From Pseudomonas putida S13.1.2 (GTDB lineage: Bacteria; Pseudomonadota; Gammaproteobacteria; Pseudomonadales; Pseudomonadaceae), in assembly GCF_000498395.2 (NCBI RefSeq), contig NZ_CP010979.1:2728001-2792000 (forward strand): 64,000 nucleotides of DNA. The letters run 5' to 3'. Positions 22,883 through 32,216 of the stretch are shown here, one piece after another. A program made the translations under genes and the position numbers. The first letter of the stretch is position 1, and each line of letters begins with the position of its first letter. Below the pieces are notes generated by a model, which had not been told where the DNA came from, did no database searches, and saw only the letters and a list, made by a program, of their open reading frames with translations.

Positions 22883-25078
22883 ATGAGTTCCGATTTGCGT
22901 GTAGCCCTGCGGATCAATGCCACCTCGGGGAACAGCCGTCGTGAGATCCAGGGCATTGAGCGTGACCTGCGCCAAGCCGGGAAGAACGGTGCCAAAGCGC
23001 TCGCTGACGAAAGTGGCAAGGCTGGCACCGCGCTCAACAAGACCGGCAAGGAAGGTGCAGCCAGCTTCAAGATCATCCGTCAGGCCATGCGCGAAGCTGC
23101 CACGCAGGGCTCCAACGTCTTTCGCCACGGTGTAATCCAGACTCAGGGCGAGCTGAAGCAACTGGGCCAGGCGGCCAAGCAGGCAGCGAATCAGTCCAAG
23201 GGTGAGTTTGTCCGCGCTGACCGTGAAGGCATCGAGCCGCTGCGCCGCAGCGTTGAGCGTACCGAGGGCAGCTTTCGCCGGTTGGCCCAGAACGGCGGCC
23301 GCAATCTGCGCATGCTGAAGAGCATGGCTGCCGGAGTTCGTACCGAGCTGGACCGTGTGAAGCGCCTGGGCGGCAGCGCCCAAGGCCAGTTGGCCGGCCT
23401 CGGGCTCGGGTTCGGCGCGGCCACCGGCCTGGTGGGCAGTGCGGCCTTGGACCGCCAGTTGATCCGCACCCAGCAGACGGCCGGCATGACGGCCGCCCAG
23501 CGTGAGGAATGGCGTGAGGAAGGTTTCCGCATCGCCAAGCAGTACGGTTTGGGCCGTGAAGGTGTGGACAGCGGATTCAATACGCTGATCGCCTCGGGCG
23601 TCGAGTATGGGGCGGCCAAAAAGACCGCTGACGCCATTGGCCAGGGCACAGCCGTTACGGGCGCGGATGCCGCGATCCTGGGCAAGGCGGTGGTGGCCGG
23701 TGCCAGTGCCTTCAACATCGACCTCAACAAGGACGGCGCAGCGCTGGAGCTGTTGCAGAAGATGACCGTTGCCGGTCGCCTCGGCAACGCCGAGCTGGAG
23801 AACCTTGCAGACCTGTTCCCCAAGATTGGCCAGTCCGCCCAGCGGGCAGGCATGTCGATTTCTCAGGCGCTGGCCTTCACCGAGACGCTATCGACGGTAG
23901 AGATGCAGCCAGACCGCTTGGGAACCCTGGCCGATTCGACATTGCGGGTGTTCGGTATCAAGGCGTACCAGGAGCAGGTAACCAAGGCCACGGGCGTTCA
24001 ATTCTTCGACAAGAGCGGCAGTTACCGAGACCCGGCTGCGGTGCTGGGCGACCTCAAGGGCAAGTACGACAAGCTCAAGACCGACAAGGAGCGCGCTCGA
24101 TTCCTGGGCGTGACCTTCAAGGGCATGGACCAGGACACCGTCCGGGGCATGCAGATCATGCTGTCCGGTAACCGCCTGGACACCTTCAGAGAGCAGACCG
24201 CCGAAATTGCCCGGGCTGAGCCGGTGTTCAACCGAGACCTGGCTGACAACGTCAACAGTGCCACCGGCACTGGCAGCCGCATGCGGGCCACGCTCAGCAA
24301 GGCCATCGACCGCATGGCTCAACCGATCAACAAGAGCTTTACCGAGTTCGGCAACTACATCCTGGATGACCTCAACCTGACCGGCGAGCAGATGCTGGGC
24401 GCCGGTATCGCCACCGGCCTCGGCGGATACTACGCCGGGCGCGGTGCCAAAGCGGGTGCAGGGGCGCTGCTGAACAAGTTCCTGGGCGGTCCAGAAACGC
24501 TGAAGAACGTAGCGGTGGGCAAGGTGCTGGAAGAGGCAGCCGGCGTTACTTCCGTGTTCGTCACCAACTGGCCGGCTGGAGGCATGCAGACCCCGACGCC
24601 CGACTTGTCGAATAACTCGAAAAACTGGGGCCGGTACGCCGCCCTTGGTTCAACAGTGCTGACACTTGGGGTGCTGGGAGGATCGGCGGATAACTCCGAC
24701 GAGGCGCGCTTGCGCCATGCCCAAGGTAGCAAGCTGCTCAGCGATGGGCAGAAAAGCTATTACTCGGCCTTCTACAAGAATCGCATGAGCCTGTCTGGCA
24801 ACAACCCTACCCAGTCTGATGACTGGGTGTCGCAGCAGGCTCAGCGCCTGGCTCAGCAGGAAACGGGCCTCACCTCCAACGGCATGTCTGCTGCTGGGGG
24901 TAGTGCTTGGGCGTCGGGGATCGCAAACCGGGCAGTGACGGCCGGCATCAATGCTGCAGCACTGAAACTGTCGGCCCTCCTGGACAAGCCCCTGGTCGTC
25001 GAGGTGAGGACAGATTCCGACTACATCCATGCTCAGGTTGAGCGCAGAGCGGACCTACAAGTGAGGCGCGGACAATGA
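22883..25078 (+). CDS. Tail tape measure protein
   Basis: A 731-residue protein rich in Ala, Gly, Lys and Glu, with long helical N-terminal stretches and TMP features such as the block GLGREGVDSGFNTLIASGVE and ASAFNIDLNKDGAALELLQK typical of TP901-type tape measures. Hydrophobic helices lie around residue 500 (GIATGLGGYYAGRGA). It sets tail length and occupies the tube before DNA passage. The C-terminus overlaps the gpN start by four bases. It is preceded by a terminator-like hairpin and a TATATAG element. Confidence 0.87.
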   Translation: MSSDLRVALRINATSGNSRREIQGIERDLRQAGKNGAKALADESGKAGTALNKTGKEGAASFKIIRQAMREAATQGSNVFRHGVIQTQGELKQLGQAAKQAANQSKGEFVRADREGIEPLRRSVERTEGSFRRLAQNGGRNLRMLKSMAAGVRTELDRVKRLGGSAQGQLAGLGLGFGAATGLVGSAALDRQLIRTQQTAGMTAAQREEWREEGFRIAKQYGLGREGVDSGFNTLIASGVEYGAAKKTADAIGQGTAVTGADAAILGKAVVAGASAFNIDLNKDGAALELLQKMTVAGRLGNAELENLADLFPKIGQSAQRAGMSISQALAFTETLSTVEMQPDRLGTLADSTLRVFGIKAYQEQVTKATGVQFFDKSGSYRDPAAVLGDLKGKYDKLKTDKERARFLGVTFKGMDQDTVRGMQIMLSGNRLDTFREQTAEIARAEPVFNRDLADNVNSATGTGSRMRATLSKAIDRMAQPINKSFTEFGNYILDDLNLTGEQMLGAGIATGLGGYYAGRGAKAGAGALLNKFLGGPETLKNVAVGKVLEEAAGVTSVFVTNWPAGGMQTPTPDLSNNSKNWGRYAALGSTVLTLGVLGGSADNSDEARLRHAQGSKLLSDGQKSYYSAFYKNRMSLSGNNPTQSDDWVSQQAQRLAQQETGLTSNGMSAAGGSAWASGIANRAVTAGINAAALKLSALLDKPLVVEVRTDSDYIHAQVERRADLQVRRGQ

Positions 25079-26400
25079 GCTGGGCAGATGATCTGCTGGA
25101 TTGCACTTATCGTGGCGTCAATCTGGACATCATGGCTGAGGATCTGGAAGCCCAGCGGGCTCTGGTTCAGCATGGCGTGCCGTATGTGGATGGCGATGAT
25201 GTTGAGGACTTGGGGCAAGGCGCCCGCGAGTTCTCGATGCGTGCTGTGGTGTTCGGCCCCAACTACCTGTTTCAGCTCAAGCTGGTCCTGATCGCGCTCG
25301 ACGCAATCGGTCCGGGCGAGCTGGTCCACCCGATCTATGGCAGCGTGACCGTTGTCAGCGGGGGCTATAAGGTCAGCCATCACGCCGAGCGTCCGGACTA
25401 TGCCGAGATCGCGCTGCGCTTCCTTGAGCACAGGCCAAATGACGCCTTCTTCAATCCTGACTTCACCTACACGCCCGAGGGCACTGCGTATGTCGAGGAC
25501 GAAAAGACTTGGCAGGATGGTGTATTTGATCTGATCGGCCGCCTGGACACGCTGATCGCTGAGGTTCAGGGCTGGATTGGTGGTGGCTGGACCGGGCTGA
25601 TGGAGAAGGCGCTGGGCCTGCCAGGCATTACCCTGCGGTTGCAGCAGATGCGGACACAGATCATGGGCGTGGTCTCTGGTGTCGAGTCGATGGCCGACAG
25701 CTCGGGCTCGGCCTTCGATCCATTGCTTGACCTGACCAGGTCGCCTACCGAAATCCGTTCGTCCATTGAAGAGAGCACCCCTAGCGCCTCGGCCGACCTG
25801 CTGAGTCGCACAGGCGTGCCATCGGCCATGCCGGGTGCTGAGTCGCTGCCTCCCGACATCGCCCGTATTGGCAGCACGTTCCTGGTTGCGGCGCGTGAGG
25901 GCACAGAGCCGGACGGCTCGGTACTGCCAGACACCATGCCGGATGATCCAGTCGAGGCCGTGGCGTTTGCCCTGGTCACGTTGGTGATAACTGAGTTGGC
26001 CCTGAACTACGCCAGCGCGATTGGCGTGGTCATCGAGAATGATGCGGACGATTTGGCACTCAGCCCGAACGACCTTGAGCGCCTGGCCAACCTGGCGCGC
26101 AGCCTCATCCAGGCCGCCATCCTGCTGCATCGGCACCTTTACGGCATTGAAGAGGCGTTGCCGATCATCGAAGGCCTGAGGACGACTGCTGCCCTGATTC
26201 AGGCCCGCGCACGACAGCTGGTGCTCCAGCGTCCACCGCTTGTCTCCCGGACAGTCGAGTCGCCGACCAATCTGCGGTTGTTGGCGCATCGCTGGTACAG
26301 CGACAGCAGCCGGGCCGACGAGCTGATGCGCCTGAATCCCGAACTTCGCTCGCCCTACAGCATTGCACCAGGAACGGTGGTCCGCGCTTATGCAAACTGA
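25075..26400 (+). CDS. Mu gpN-like DNA circularisation/tail protein
   Basis: A 441-residue protein. The N-terminal part (WADDLLDCTYRGVNLDIMAE, FGPNYLFQLKLVLIALDAIG) is the DNA circularisation protein N-terminal domain of Mu gpN. The C-terminus has a LysM-like segment (NLRLLAHRWYSDSSRADELM, then RLNPELRSPYSIAPGTVV). In Mu, gpN is a tail protein that also holds the injected genome ends in a circle. The 3' end overlaps the gpP gene. Confidence 0.82.
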   Translation: MSWADDLLDCTYRGVNLDIMAEDLEAQRALVQHGVPYVDGDDVEDLGQGAREFSMRAVVFGPNYLFQLKLVLIALDAIGPGELVHPIYGSVTVVSGGYKVSHHAERPDYAEIALRFLEHRPNDAFFNPDFTYTPEGTAYVEDEKTWQDGVFDLIGRLDTLIAEVQGWIGGGWTGLMEKALGLPGITLRLQQMRTQIMGVVSGVESMADSSGSAFDPLLDLTRSPTEIRSSIEESTPSASADLLSRTGVPSAMPGAESLPPDIARIGSTFLVAAREGTEPDGSVLPDTMPDDPVEAVAFALVTLVITELALNYASAIGVVIENDADDLALSPNDLERLANLARSLIQAAILLHRHLYGIEEALPIIEGLRTTAALIQARARQLVLQRPPLVSRTVESPTNLRLLAHRWYSDSSRADELMRLNPELRSPYSIAPGTVVRAYAN

Positions 26401-27514
26401 AGAGTCCATCCGCCTCTCTATCGGCGGCAAGATCTACAAAACATGGGATGGCTGGTCAGTTGAGTCGGACCTGCTCACGCCGGCTGATGGGTTTGAGCTG
26501 GAGCTGTTCACCCGCGACACGGTGCAGTTGCCAGAGACGTTGGTTGAGGGGGCAAGTTGTAGCCTGACGCTCGGCCGCGACCGGGTGCTGACCGGCCAAC
26601 TGGACGAGATTGAGCACGACGTATCGAAACGAGGAATCTCCATCCGCATCACTGGCCGAGACAAAGCGGCAGCCTTGGTCGATTGTTCTGCTCCCTTTGT
26701 GTCCATGCGGGAGGCGTCTCTGGCCCAGATCCTCAAGGAAGTGGTCACGCCGCTAGGTATCACCCGAGTGGAGGTGCGTGCGGCGGGTAAACCTATCCGA
26801 CGCCGGGTCCAGGTCGAGCCTGGCCAGTCGGGATGGGAGGCGCTGCTTCAGGTGGCTGAAGCCAACGGCTTGTGGCCGTGGGTCGAGCCGGATGGCCTGC
26901 TGGTTGTTGGCGGGCCGGACTACACCTCGGCGCCCGTGGGTGAGCTGATCCTGCGAAAGGACGGCATGGGGAACAACGTCGAGCGCTTGAGCACGCGCCG
27001 CTCCATCGCTGGCCGGTATAGCCAGGTCACCGTGCTAGGCCAGCACGGCCAGTACGATAACGATGGGCTGGATACCGGCAAGGCGCATCTGCGCTCGGTC
27101 ATCAAAGATGATGTGCTGGCCCGTCGCGGTATCTTCCGGCCGAAGGTCGTCATCGACAGTGCCAGCGAAAGCTCGGACATGGCGACTACCAGGGCAAGGA
27201 AGGTGCTGGCCGACAGTCGCCTTGAGGGGTTCGAGATCCGGGCCATCGTTCCAGGCTACCGGGCTCCTAACGGCGCTGTGTGGAAGCCTGGCCAGCGCGT
27301 CATCGTGCGCAGCGAGCCGCATGGGCTTGATGACACCTATTTCATCATGGCTCGCACCCTGCGCTTGGCTCGTAACCAGGGCGCCTATACCGAGCTGAGA
27401 ATGCGCGAAGACAAGCTGTGGGTGCTCGATGGCAACCCGCTGAAGAAGCACAAGGGCAAGAAGTCGAAGGCGGATGCCGACGCGTCGTTCATCCAAATGA
27501 TCAGGAGTCTGTAA
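26390..27514 (+). CDS. Baseplate hub protein (Mu gpP/gp44-like)
   Basis: A 374-residue protein with beta-rich domains of the T4 gp27/gpD type: SIRLSIGGKIYKTWDGWSVE at the start, a later GWEALLQVAEANGLWPWVEP and a C-terminal DTYFIMARTLRLARNQGAYT. Hub trimers hold the spike. ATG 26390 is chosen because it limits overlap with gpN to 11 bases; the frame is open from 26363. The lysine-rich C-terminus (KKHKGKKSKAD) is a likely flexible tail. Confidence 0.85.
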   Translation: MQTEESIRLSIGGKIYKTWDGWSVESDLLTPADGFELELFTRDTVQLPETLVEGASCSLTLGRDRVLTGQLDEIEHDVSKRGISIRITGRDKAAALVDCSAPFVSMREASLAQILKEVVTPLGITRVEVRAAGKPIRRRVQVEPGQSGWEALLQVAEANGLWPWVEPDGLLVVGGPDYTSAPVGELILRKDGMGNNVERLSTRRSIAGRYSQVTVLGQHGQYDNDGLDTGKAHLRSVIKDDVLARRGIFRPKVVIDSASESSDMATTRARKVLADSRLEGFEIRAIVPGYRAPNGAVWKPGQRVIVRSEPHGLDDTYFIMARTLRLARNQGAYTELRMREDKLWVLDGNPLKKHKGKKSKADADASFIQMIRSL

Positions 27515-28074
27515 TGGGGTCAATTCCTGGGCTCGTCCGCGAGCAAATAGACCGCGCCCTCCGTGGAGTTCGTCAGGCCTTCCGGGCGGTCGGTACGCGT
27601 AACACGCACGGGCCTAACATCGGGGTCCAGATGCAGGGCCTGGCTGGTGAGACTGTGGTAGGCGAGCTGGCTCAGCACTACGGCTTCACCTCCGGGCCTC
27701 TGGCCGGCGCCGAATTCATTGCTCTACCCATTGGTGGCAACAGCAAACATGTGGTCGTGATCGCCACCGAGGACGCCCGGTATAGGCTGAAGGTAAAGGA
27801 TGGTGAGGTGGCCATCTACACCGACGAAGGCGACCACGTTCATCTTAAGCGCGGCCGGGTGATCGAGGTCGAAACGGATACGCTCCTGGTCAAGGCCAGC
27901 ACAAAGGTTCGATTCGAAACGCCGCTGATCGAGACGACTGGTGAGGTCAAGGCAAAAGGCAACATCCAGTCAGCTGCGGAGGTGATTGACCAGGTCCGCA
28001 GCATGCAGGCCGACCGCGAGATTTATAACGGGCACAAGCACGGCAACAGCCCAACCCCCGACCCACAGCAGTAA
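27514..28074 (+). CDS. Baseplate spike protein V (Mu gp45-like)
   Basis: A 186-residue protein with an N-terminal OB-like part and a beta-helical C-terminal part made of short strands (VEVETDTLLVKASTKVRFET-type pattern). It ends with NGHKHGNSPTPDP; the HxH is the iron-binding apex motif known in gp45/gpV spikes. The spike pierces the host membrane. The start overlaps the gpP stop (TAATG). Confidence 0.88.
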   Translation: MGSIPGLVREQIDRALRGVRQAFRAVGTRNTHGPNIGVQMQGLAGETVVGELAQHYGFTSGPLAGAEFIALPIGGNSKHVVVIATEDARYRLKVKDGEVAIYTDEGDHVHLKRGRVIEVETDTLLVKASTKVRFETPLIETTGEVKAKGNIQSAAEVIDQVRSMQADREIYNGHKHGNSPTPDPQQ

Positions 28075-28084
28075 CCCTCCCTCT

Positions 28085-28123
28085 ATTTCCGGCCCATGCA
28101 AGAACCTGTAATGGGCCGGAAAT
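28085..28123. repeat. Perfect 13-base inverted repeat after spike gene
   Basis: The arms ATTTCCGGCCCAT (28085-28097) and ATGGGCCGGAAAT (28111-28123) are separated by 13 bases. No T-run follows on either strand. It sits between the spike gene and the gp46-like gene, in an otherwise tightly packed operon. Confidence 0.75.
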
Positions 28124-28159
28124 ACCGAAGTCCGCGTGCGCGAGGCAACCTGCCTCTCT

Positions 28160-28507
28160 ATGGACGCAAGCATAAACCCCACTACAGGCGACTTGGATGG
28201 CCAGCGGATTACGACGCTGGCCACTGCCGTCTACCTCCGTTTGATGACTCCGCTCGGCAGCTACTGGGCCGATCCGACGCTGGGCTCACGGCTGCACGAG
28301 CTGAAGCGCGAGAAGGACAAGTCGCGGGTAGGCTCGCTCGCTATTCAGTACGCCCAGCAAGCCCTCAAAGGCCTGATTGACGACGGCCGTGCGACTTCGG
28401 TGGAGGTGACTGCTGAGCAACCTCACAACGGCTGGCTGAGGCTCCTGGTTGAGGTGTATGCCCCGGCCGGCCGCCAGACTTTCGAGCACTTGGTGAGTGT
28501 GATCTGA
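28160..28507 (+). CDS. Baseplate protein gp46-like (GPW/gp25 partner)
   Basis: A 115-residue protein. INPTTGDLDGQRITTLATAV, GSYWADPTLGSRLHEL and a later AQQALKGLIDDGRA match phage GP46, a wedge protein related to gp25. The frame begins at a GTG at 28136, but the ATG at 28160 gives the usual family start. Neither has a clear ribosome site, which is unusual here and may be linked to the hairpin just upstream. The stop overlaps the gp47 ATG. Confidence 0.75.
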   Translation: MDASINPTTGDLDGQRITTLATAVYLRLMTPLGSYWADPTLGSRLHELKREKDKSRVGSLAIQYAQQALKGLIDDGRATSVEVTAEQPHNGWLRLLVEVYAPAGRQTFEHLVSVI

Positions 28508-29583
28508 TGCCATACGAAGCCCCCCCATTTGATGCAATCCGTTCGCGGATGCTGCGGGACATTCGTTCCCAGTTGCCTGACGCTGATATCACGTCTGACA
28601 GCGATAACCACGTCCGGGCCAGCTCGGTGTCCGCCATTGCCGAAGGCATTCACCAGCAGGCCGCCTGGACGGCGCGTCAAATCTTCCCTGACAGCGCTGA
28701 TTTCGAAGAGCTCAAGCGGCATGCTGCGACACGCGATGTCTACCAAAAGTCGGCTACCTCTTCTGGTAGCGAGCTGACCGTAGCCGGATCACCAACTGCT
28801 GAGGTTTTGGCTGGCCTCCAAGTCAGGCATACAGCCACAGGTCAGGTATTCACCACCACATCAACGGTGATCATTCCCTTAGCAGGGGTCATCAGCGTGC
28901 CTGTGGCATCCGTGGAGACCGGATCTGCCCTTAACGGCCTTGAGGGCGCCTGTACGTTCATCAGTCCGCCGCTCAATGTCGACAGCGCTTGCGTACTGGC
29001 CGAAACCGTCGGCGGCACCGATGACGAAAGCCCCGAGAGCCTTCTGGCTCGTCTCCTGGACGTGATGCGCAATCCCCCAAGCGGCGGGAATGTTGCCGAC
29101 TATCGACGCTGGGCTATGTCGGTCAATGGCGTTTCGACAGCCTTGATTCTGCCGAAACGCCGGGGCGGCAATGCTATCGACGTAGTGATCACCTCGTCGG
29201 GCGGGGCATCGTCCGAGGCTGTCATAGCGGCATGCCAAACCTATATCGAAGGCGTTGCGCCGGCCGGGGCCGACATCTGGGTATTCACACCCGCAATCGT
29301 AGAAGTGCACCTAAGTGCGAAGGTTAAACCTGCTCCAAGTTACACCTTGGAGGCCCTGCAAGAGCCGATTGAGGACGCCTGCAAACAGGCTATTGCTCCA
29401 GTGGTTCCGCTGGAGACGCTTTACCTCATCCGCCTGACTGCGGCAATCAGCGCGCTTGGCGGTGTTATCGACCTCAAGATCCTGTCGCCTGTCGGCAACG
29501 TTGTAACTGACGCTGATCCGCTTTTGGTCAAGTGGGCTCGGTTCGGCTCGGTCGAACTTCAATTACTGGAGGACGCCGCATGA
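28507..29583 (+). CDS. Baseplate J-like protein (Mu gp47-like)
   Basis: A 358-residue protein of the baseplate J family: PYEAPPFDAIRSRMLRDIRS, a later SGSELTVAGSPTAEVLAGL and the C-terminal DACKQAIAPVVPLETLYLIR. It forms the wedge that triggers sheath contraction. The next gene overlaps by four bases. Confidence 0.9.
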   Translation: MPYEAPPFDAIRSRMLRDIRSQLPDADITSDSDNHVRASSVSAIAEGIHQQAAWTARQIFPDSADFEELKRHAATRDVYQKSATSSGSELTVAGSPTAEVLAGLQVRHTATGQVFTTTSTVIIPLAGVISVPVASVETGSALNGLEGACTFISPPLNVDSACVLAETVGGTDDESPESLLARLLDVMRNPPSGGNVADYRRWAMSVNGVSTALILPKRRGGNAIDVVITSSGGASSEAVIAACQTYIEGVAPAGADIWVFTPAIVEVHLSAKVKPAPSYTLEALQEPIEDACKQAIAPVVPLETLYLIRLTAAISALGGVIDLKILSPVGNVVTDADPLLVKWARFGSVELQLLEDAA

Positions 29584-30185
29584 CGGACAAGGTATTTGAA
29601 CAACTGCAATCCTTACTTCCTCCGGTTTCTTACGATCCCAACGGGAAACTACTGTCTGCCCAAATGACTGCCGAGGCGAATGCTCTGCAAGGGGCGCTTG
29701 AGCAACTTGAGGGGGTTGAGGCGGCGATATTCCCTGAATCTGCTGGCTCCTACATATCCGATTGGGAGCGCGTCTACGGAATCACCCCTGCACCTGGTGC
29801 GACGCAAGAGCAGCGCGTTCAAGCGGTTCTTGCGGCCATGAGCGATATGGGGGGTCAATCCATTCCATATTTCGTTCGTCTCGCCTCGCTGTTTGGGGTG
29901 CCTGTGGATATTGAAACTTTCCGCGTTCCGGTCGCTGGCGGGCTGAGCACCGGAGCCCCGATGTATTCGGGTGACTGGCCCTATACGTGGCGTGTGAATG
30001 CTCCGCTTGGCAACTACTTCAACACGCCCATGGAACAGCGGATTACTGAGCGCCGGCCAGCCAACACTGAGGTGGTGTTTGGCTATGGGAAAGAAGTGGT
30101 CGCCCAGGTGGCTGCAGCGGTGGATCAAATTTTCGGCACCATTAATTACGTAACCCCATCTAGTTTGAGTGACAACAATGTCTGA
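29580..30185 (+). CDS. DUF2313 protein (Mu gp48-like)
   Basis: A 201-residue protein. The pattern EQLQSLLPPVSYDPNGKLLS, then LEGVEAAIFPESAGSYISDW and RVYGITPAPGATQEQRVQAV is DUF2313/YmfQ. It links baseplate to fibres. ATG 29580 overlaps the gp47 stop. The coding sequence becomes less GC-rich from here on, which suggests that the adsorption module was exchanged as a block. Confidence 0.85.
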   Translation: MTDKVFEQLQSLLPPVSYDPNGKLLSAQMTAEANALQGALEQLEGVEAAIFPESAGSYISDWERVYGITPAPGATQEQRVQAVLAAMSDMGGQSIPYFVRLASLFGVPVDIETFRVPVAGGLSTGAPMYSGDWPYTWRVNAPLGNYFNTPMEQRITERRPANTEVVFGYGKEVVAQVAAAVDQIFGTINYVTPSSLSDNNV

Positions 30186-32202
30186 CCTTGAATCGCTGAA
30201 GGCATATGCCGGTGACTTGTCGGCAGCCGCCTCGAAGTCTACCGCTGCCGCGGCGCAGCAGCACAAGTACATCAATGGCGATGACCAGACCGACGTAAAT
30301 ACCGAGTCTGGGCCAGTGCCTACCTTGGCAAAACAGGCGCGGTTGTACAGTGAAGCTATTCCCGATGCAGTTGGGCAACTCAGTGCTCAAATGGCTGACG
30401 GGAAGATTCACAACACCGAAGAAGAGGGCCGACTGGCGGTCGCTGATGGCGTGTACTTCTACGTGAAGAGCACTAATCCAGCGTCAATCAGCCGGTCACT
30501 GTACCGACGCTTGAGTGCTACCAGCTCGATTCACATCGTTGATGATCCAAGCGCTGCGTTCGTTAACGCACTGGATGGCCGCCTAGTCACAGCAGAGTCG
30601 TCCGTATCTGGAGTTAAGGAATTGATTTCCAGCGCAGGTGACGACGCCATTAATCCCTTCGAAATGGTGGATAATCTCAAGTTTATTTTGATGCAGATGC
30701 TGGTTGACGGGACGTTCGACCTTCCGGCATGCCAGATCAAAACCGTTGGTGATGGTCTGGAGTTATCCGACTCCAATAATTTCTTGTTCGCTCGGGTTGG
30801 CCTGGGTGAGAGCAATATCAACGGTCTAGTGCCTCAAGCCATTCCTGTTCCGGGCATGGAGTGGTGTGATCAAAATAACTTCATCTTGGCTCGGATCGGT
30901 GGTGACAAGACCTATTTCGGCCTGCCGGTAGAGGGTGGTCAGCAGTTAGTGCCTACCCCTATGGCGGTCGAGATTAATCGCCAAGTGAGGACGGGCTACA
31001 TTCAAGTTTTGAACTACGGGCAATCTCTATCTGATGGTCAAAACGCTAAACCATCAGTCTCGACTGTCCAAGAGTATGGAAACTTGATGCTCGCTGGTGG
31101 TGTGAACGTCCGACCAGGTGAGCCAGGCTATGTGGCCAACAGACTGGTGCCTCTTGTCGAAAAGGACAATGGCGCTCGGGGCGAAACACCGGTTTCCGGA
31201 CTTTGCAATGGTTTGGTTCGCCGCGCTACAGCGGATGGTGAGCTTATAGCCGACTGGACAATTGTTGGCACGGCATGCGGCCGTGGTGGAAAGTCGGTAG
31301 AGGAACTATCGCCAGCACCCTTGGGTGAGGGCTATTATGAAAAAATGATTCAGATGGTCAAAGACGTTAATGCGACGGCTCTGGCTGCTGGAAAAACCCA
31401 TTCCGTGTGGGCCTACACTTGGGATCAGGGCGAAAGTAACTACACACTGGGTTCTACCAAGTCGGCGTATCAGTACACCCAGTACATGATGAACATTTTT
31501 GATCAGCTGACTCGCGAAGTAGTGGACATTACCGGGCAGAAGTTCCGCCCGTACCTATTCACTTATCAAGTGGCGGCGCATCGCAAGTACGATCTGGACC
31601 ACATGAGTATCGCGCTGGCTCAATGGCGTCTCAGCCGTCAGCGAGAGGATGTGGTGATGGCGGTGCCCGCTTACATCCTCCCGACAGGCAGTGACTTGCT
31701 GCATCTGACTAACGAAGCGGCTTGGCTTCTCGGTGAGTATCGCAGTAGGGCGATGTACGAAACGATGATTCGCCGCTCAGGCAAGTGGCGTCCACTGGAG
31801 CCGGTTTCCGTAGACTGGCAATCGGATCACATCGACATCAAGTTTCATGTGCCTGGTGGTGATCTGGTGCTTGACGATAGTTTGGCGGCAATGGCTCCTA
31901 ACTTCGGTTTCGACATTCGCGATGGCGCAGTGCTGAAAGAAGGTGCCATTGCCAATGTGGCTGTTATCGGTCGCGATACGGTCCGTCTCACCTTGGCCGA
32001 AGCAATAGGGCCGAACGGCGTTGTTAGTTACGCACGGGGGCGTCAGGGCGATCTCAAAGGCTCTGGCCCTGTGAGTGGTGCCCGAGGCAATTTGCGCGAC
32101 ACCCATGGACTGTTTGATACAGCTACTTCACCGCTTGGCAATACGTTTGCTCTGCATAACCCATGCGTCATGTTCCAGTACGACAGAAAGACTGGTTTCT
32201 AA
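30178..32202 (+). CDS. Tail fibre/tailspike with SGNH (sialate-esterase-like) domain
   Basis: A 674-residue protein. The first 250 residues are a helical/beta virion-binding part. From residue about 275 a SASA/DUF303-type SGNH hydrolase is visible: NYGQSLSDGQ with the candidate nucleophile S283, WDQGESNY (Q417 G418 E419), and DLLH with D506 and H509 as the likely Asp-His pair. Such enzymes remove O-acetyl groups from sugars. Here it may deacetylate host O-antigen or capsule during adsorption; that substrate is inferred. ATG 30178 overlaps the upstream stop, and a GTG at 30169 is an alternative. The GC content is lower than in the tail genes. Confidence 0.8.
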   Translation: MSDLESLKAYAGDLSAAASKSTAAAAQQHKYINGDDQTDVNTESGPVPTLAKQARLYSEAIPDAVGQLSAQMADGKIHNTEEEGRLAVADGVYFYVKSTNPASISRSLYRRLSATSSIHIVDDPSAAFVNALDGRLVTAESSVSGVKELISSAGDDAINPFEMVDNLKFILMQMLVDGTFDLPACQIKTVGDGLELSDSNNFLFARVGLGESNINGLVPQAIPVPGMEWCDQNNFILARIGGDKTYFGLPVEGGQQLVPTPMAVEINRQVRTGYIQVLNYGQSLSDGQNAKPSVSTVQEYGNLMLAGGVNVRPGEPGYVANRLVPLVEKDNGARGETPVSGLCNGLVRRATADGELIADWTIVGTACGRGGKSVEELSPAPLGEGYYEKMIQMVKDVNATALAAGKTHSVWAYTWDQGESNYTLGSTKSAYQYTQYMMNIFDQLTREVVDITGQKFRPYLFTYQVAAHRKYDLDHMSIALAQWRLSRQREDVVMAVPAYILPTGSDLLHLTNEAAWLLGEYRSRAMYETMIRRSGKWRPLEPVSVDWQSDHIDIKFHVPGGDLVLDDSLAAMAPNFGFDIRDGAVLKEGAIANVAVIGRDTVRLTLAEAIGPNGVVSYARGRQGDLKGSGPVSGARGNLRDTHGLFDTATSPLGNTFALHNPCVMFQYDRKTGF

Positions 32203-32216
32203 TTGAGGATCTATAA

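Noticed and set aside
22884..25078. Programmed inversion or DNA-invertase system near the fibres
   Set aside because: No invertase gene or inverted fibre halves are visible in the window, although Mu itself has a G segment.
25033..26430. 465-codon minus-strand frame over the gpN gene
   Set aside because: Shadow of the gpN gene in GC-rich DNA; no known domain and no ribosome site.
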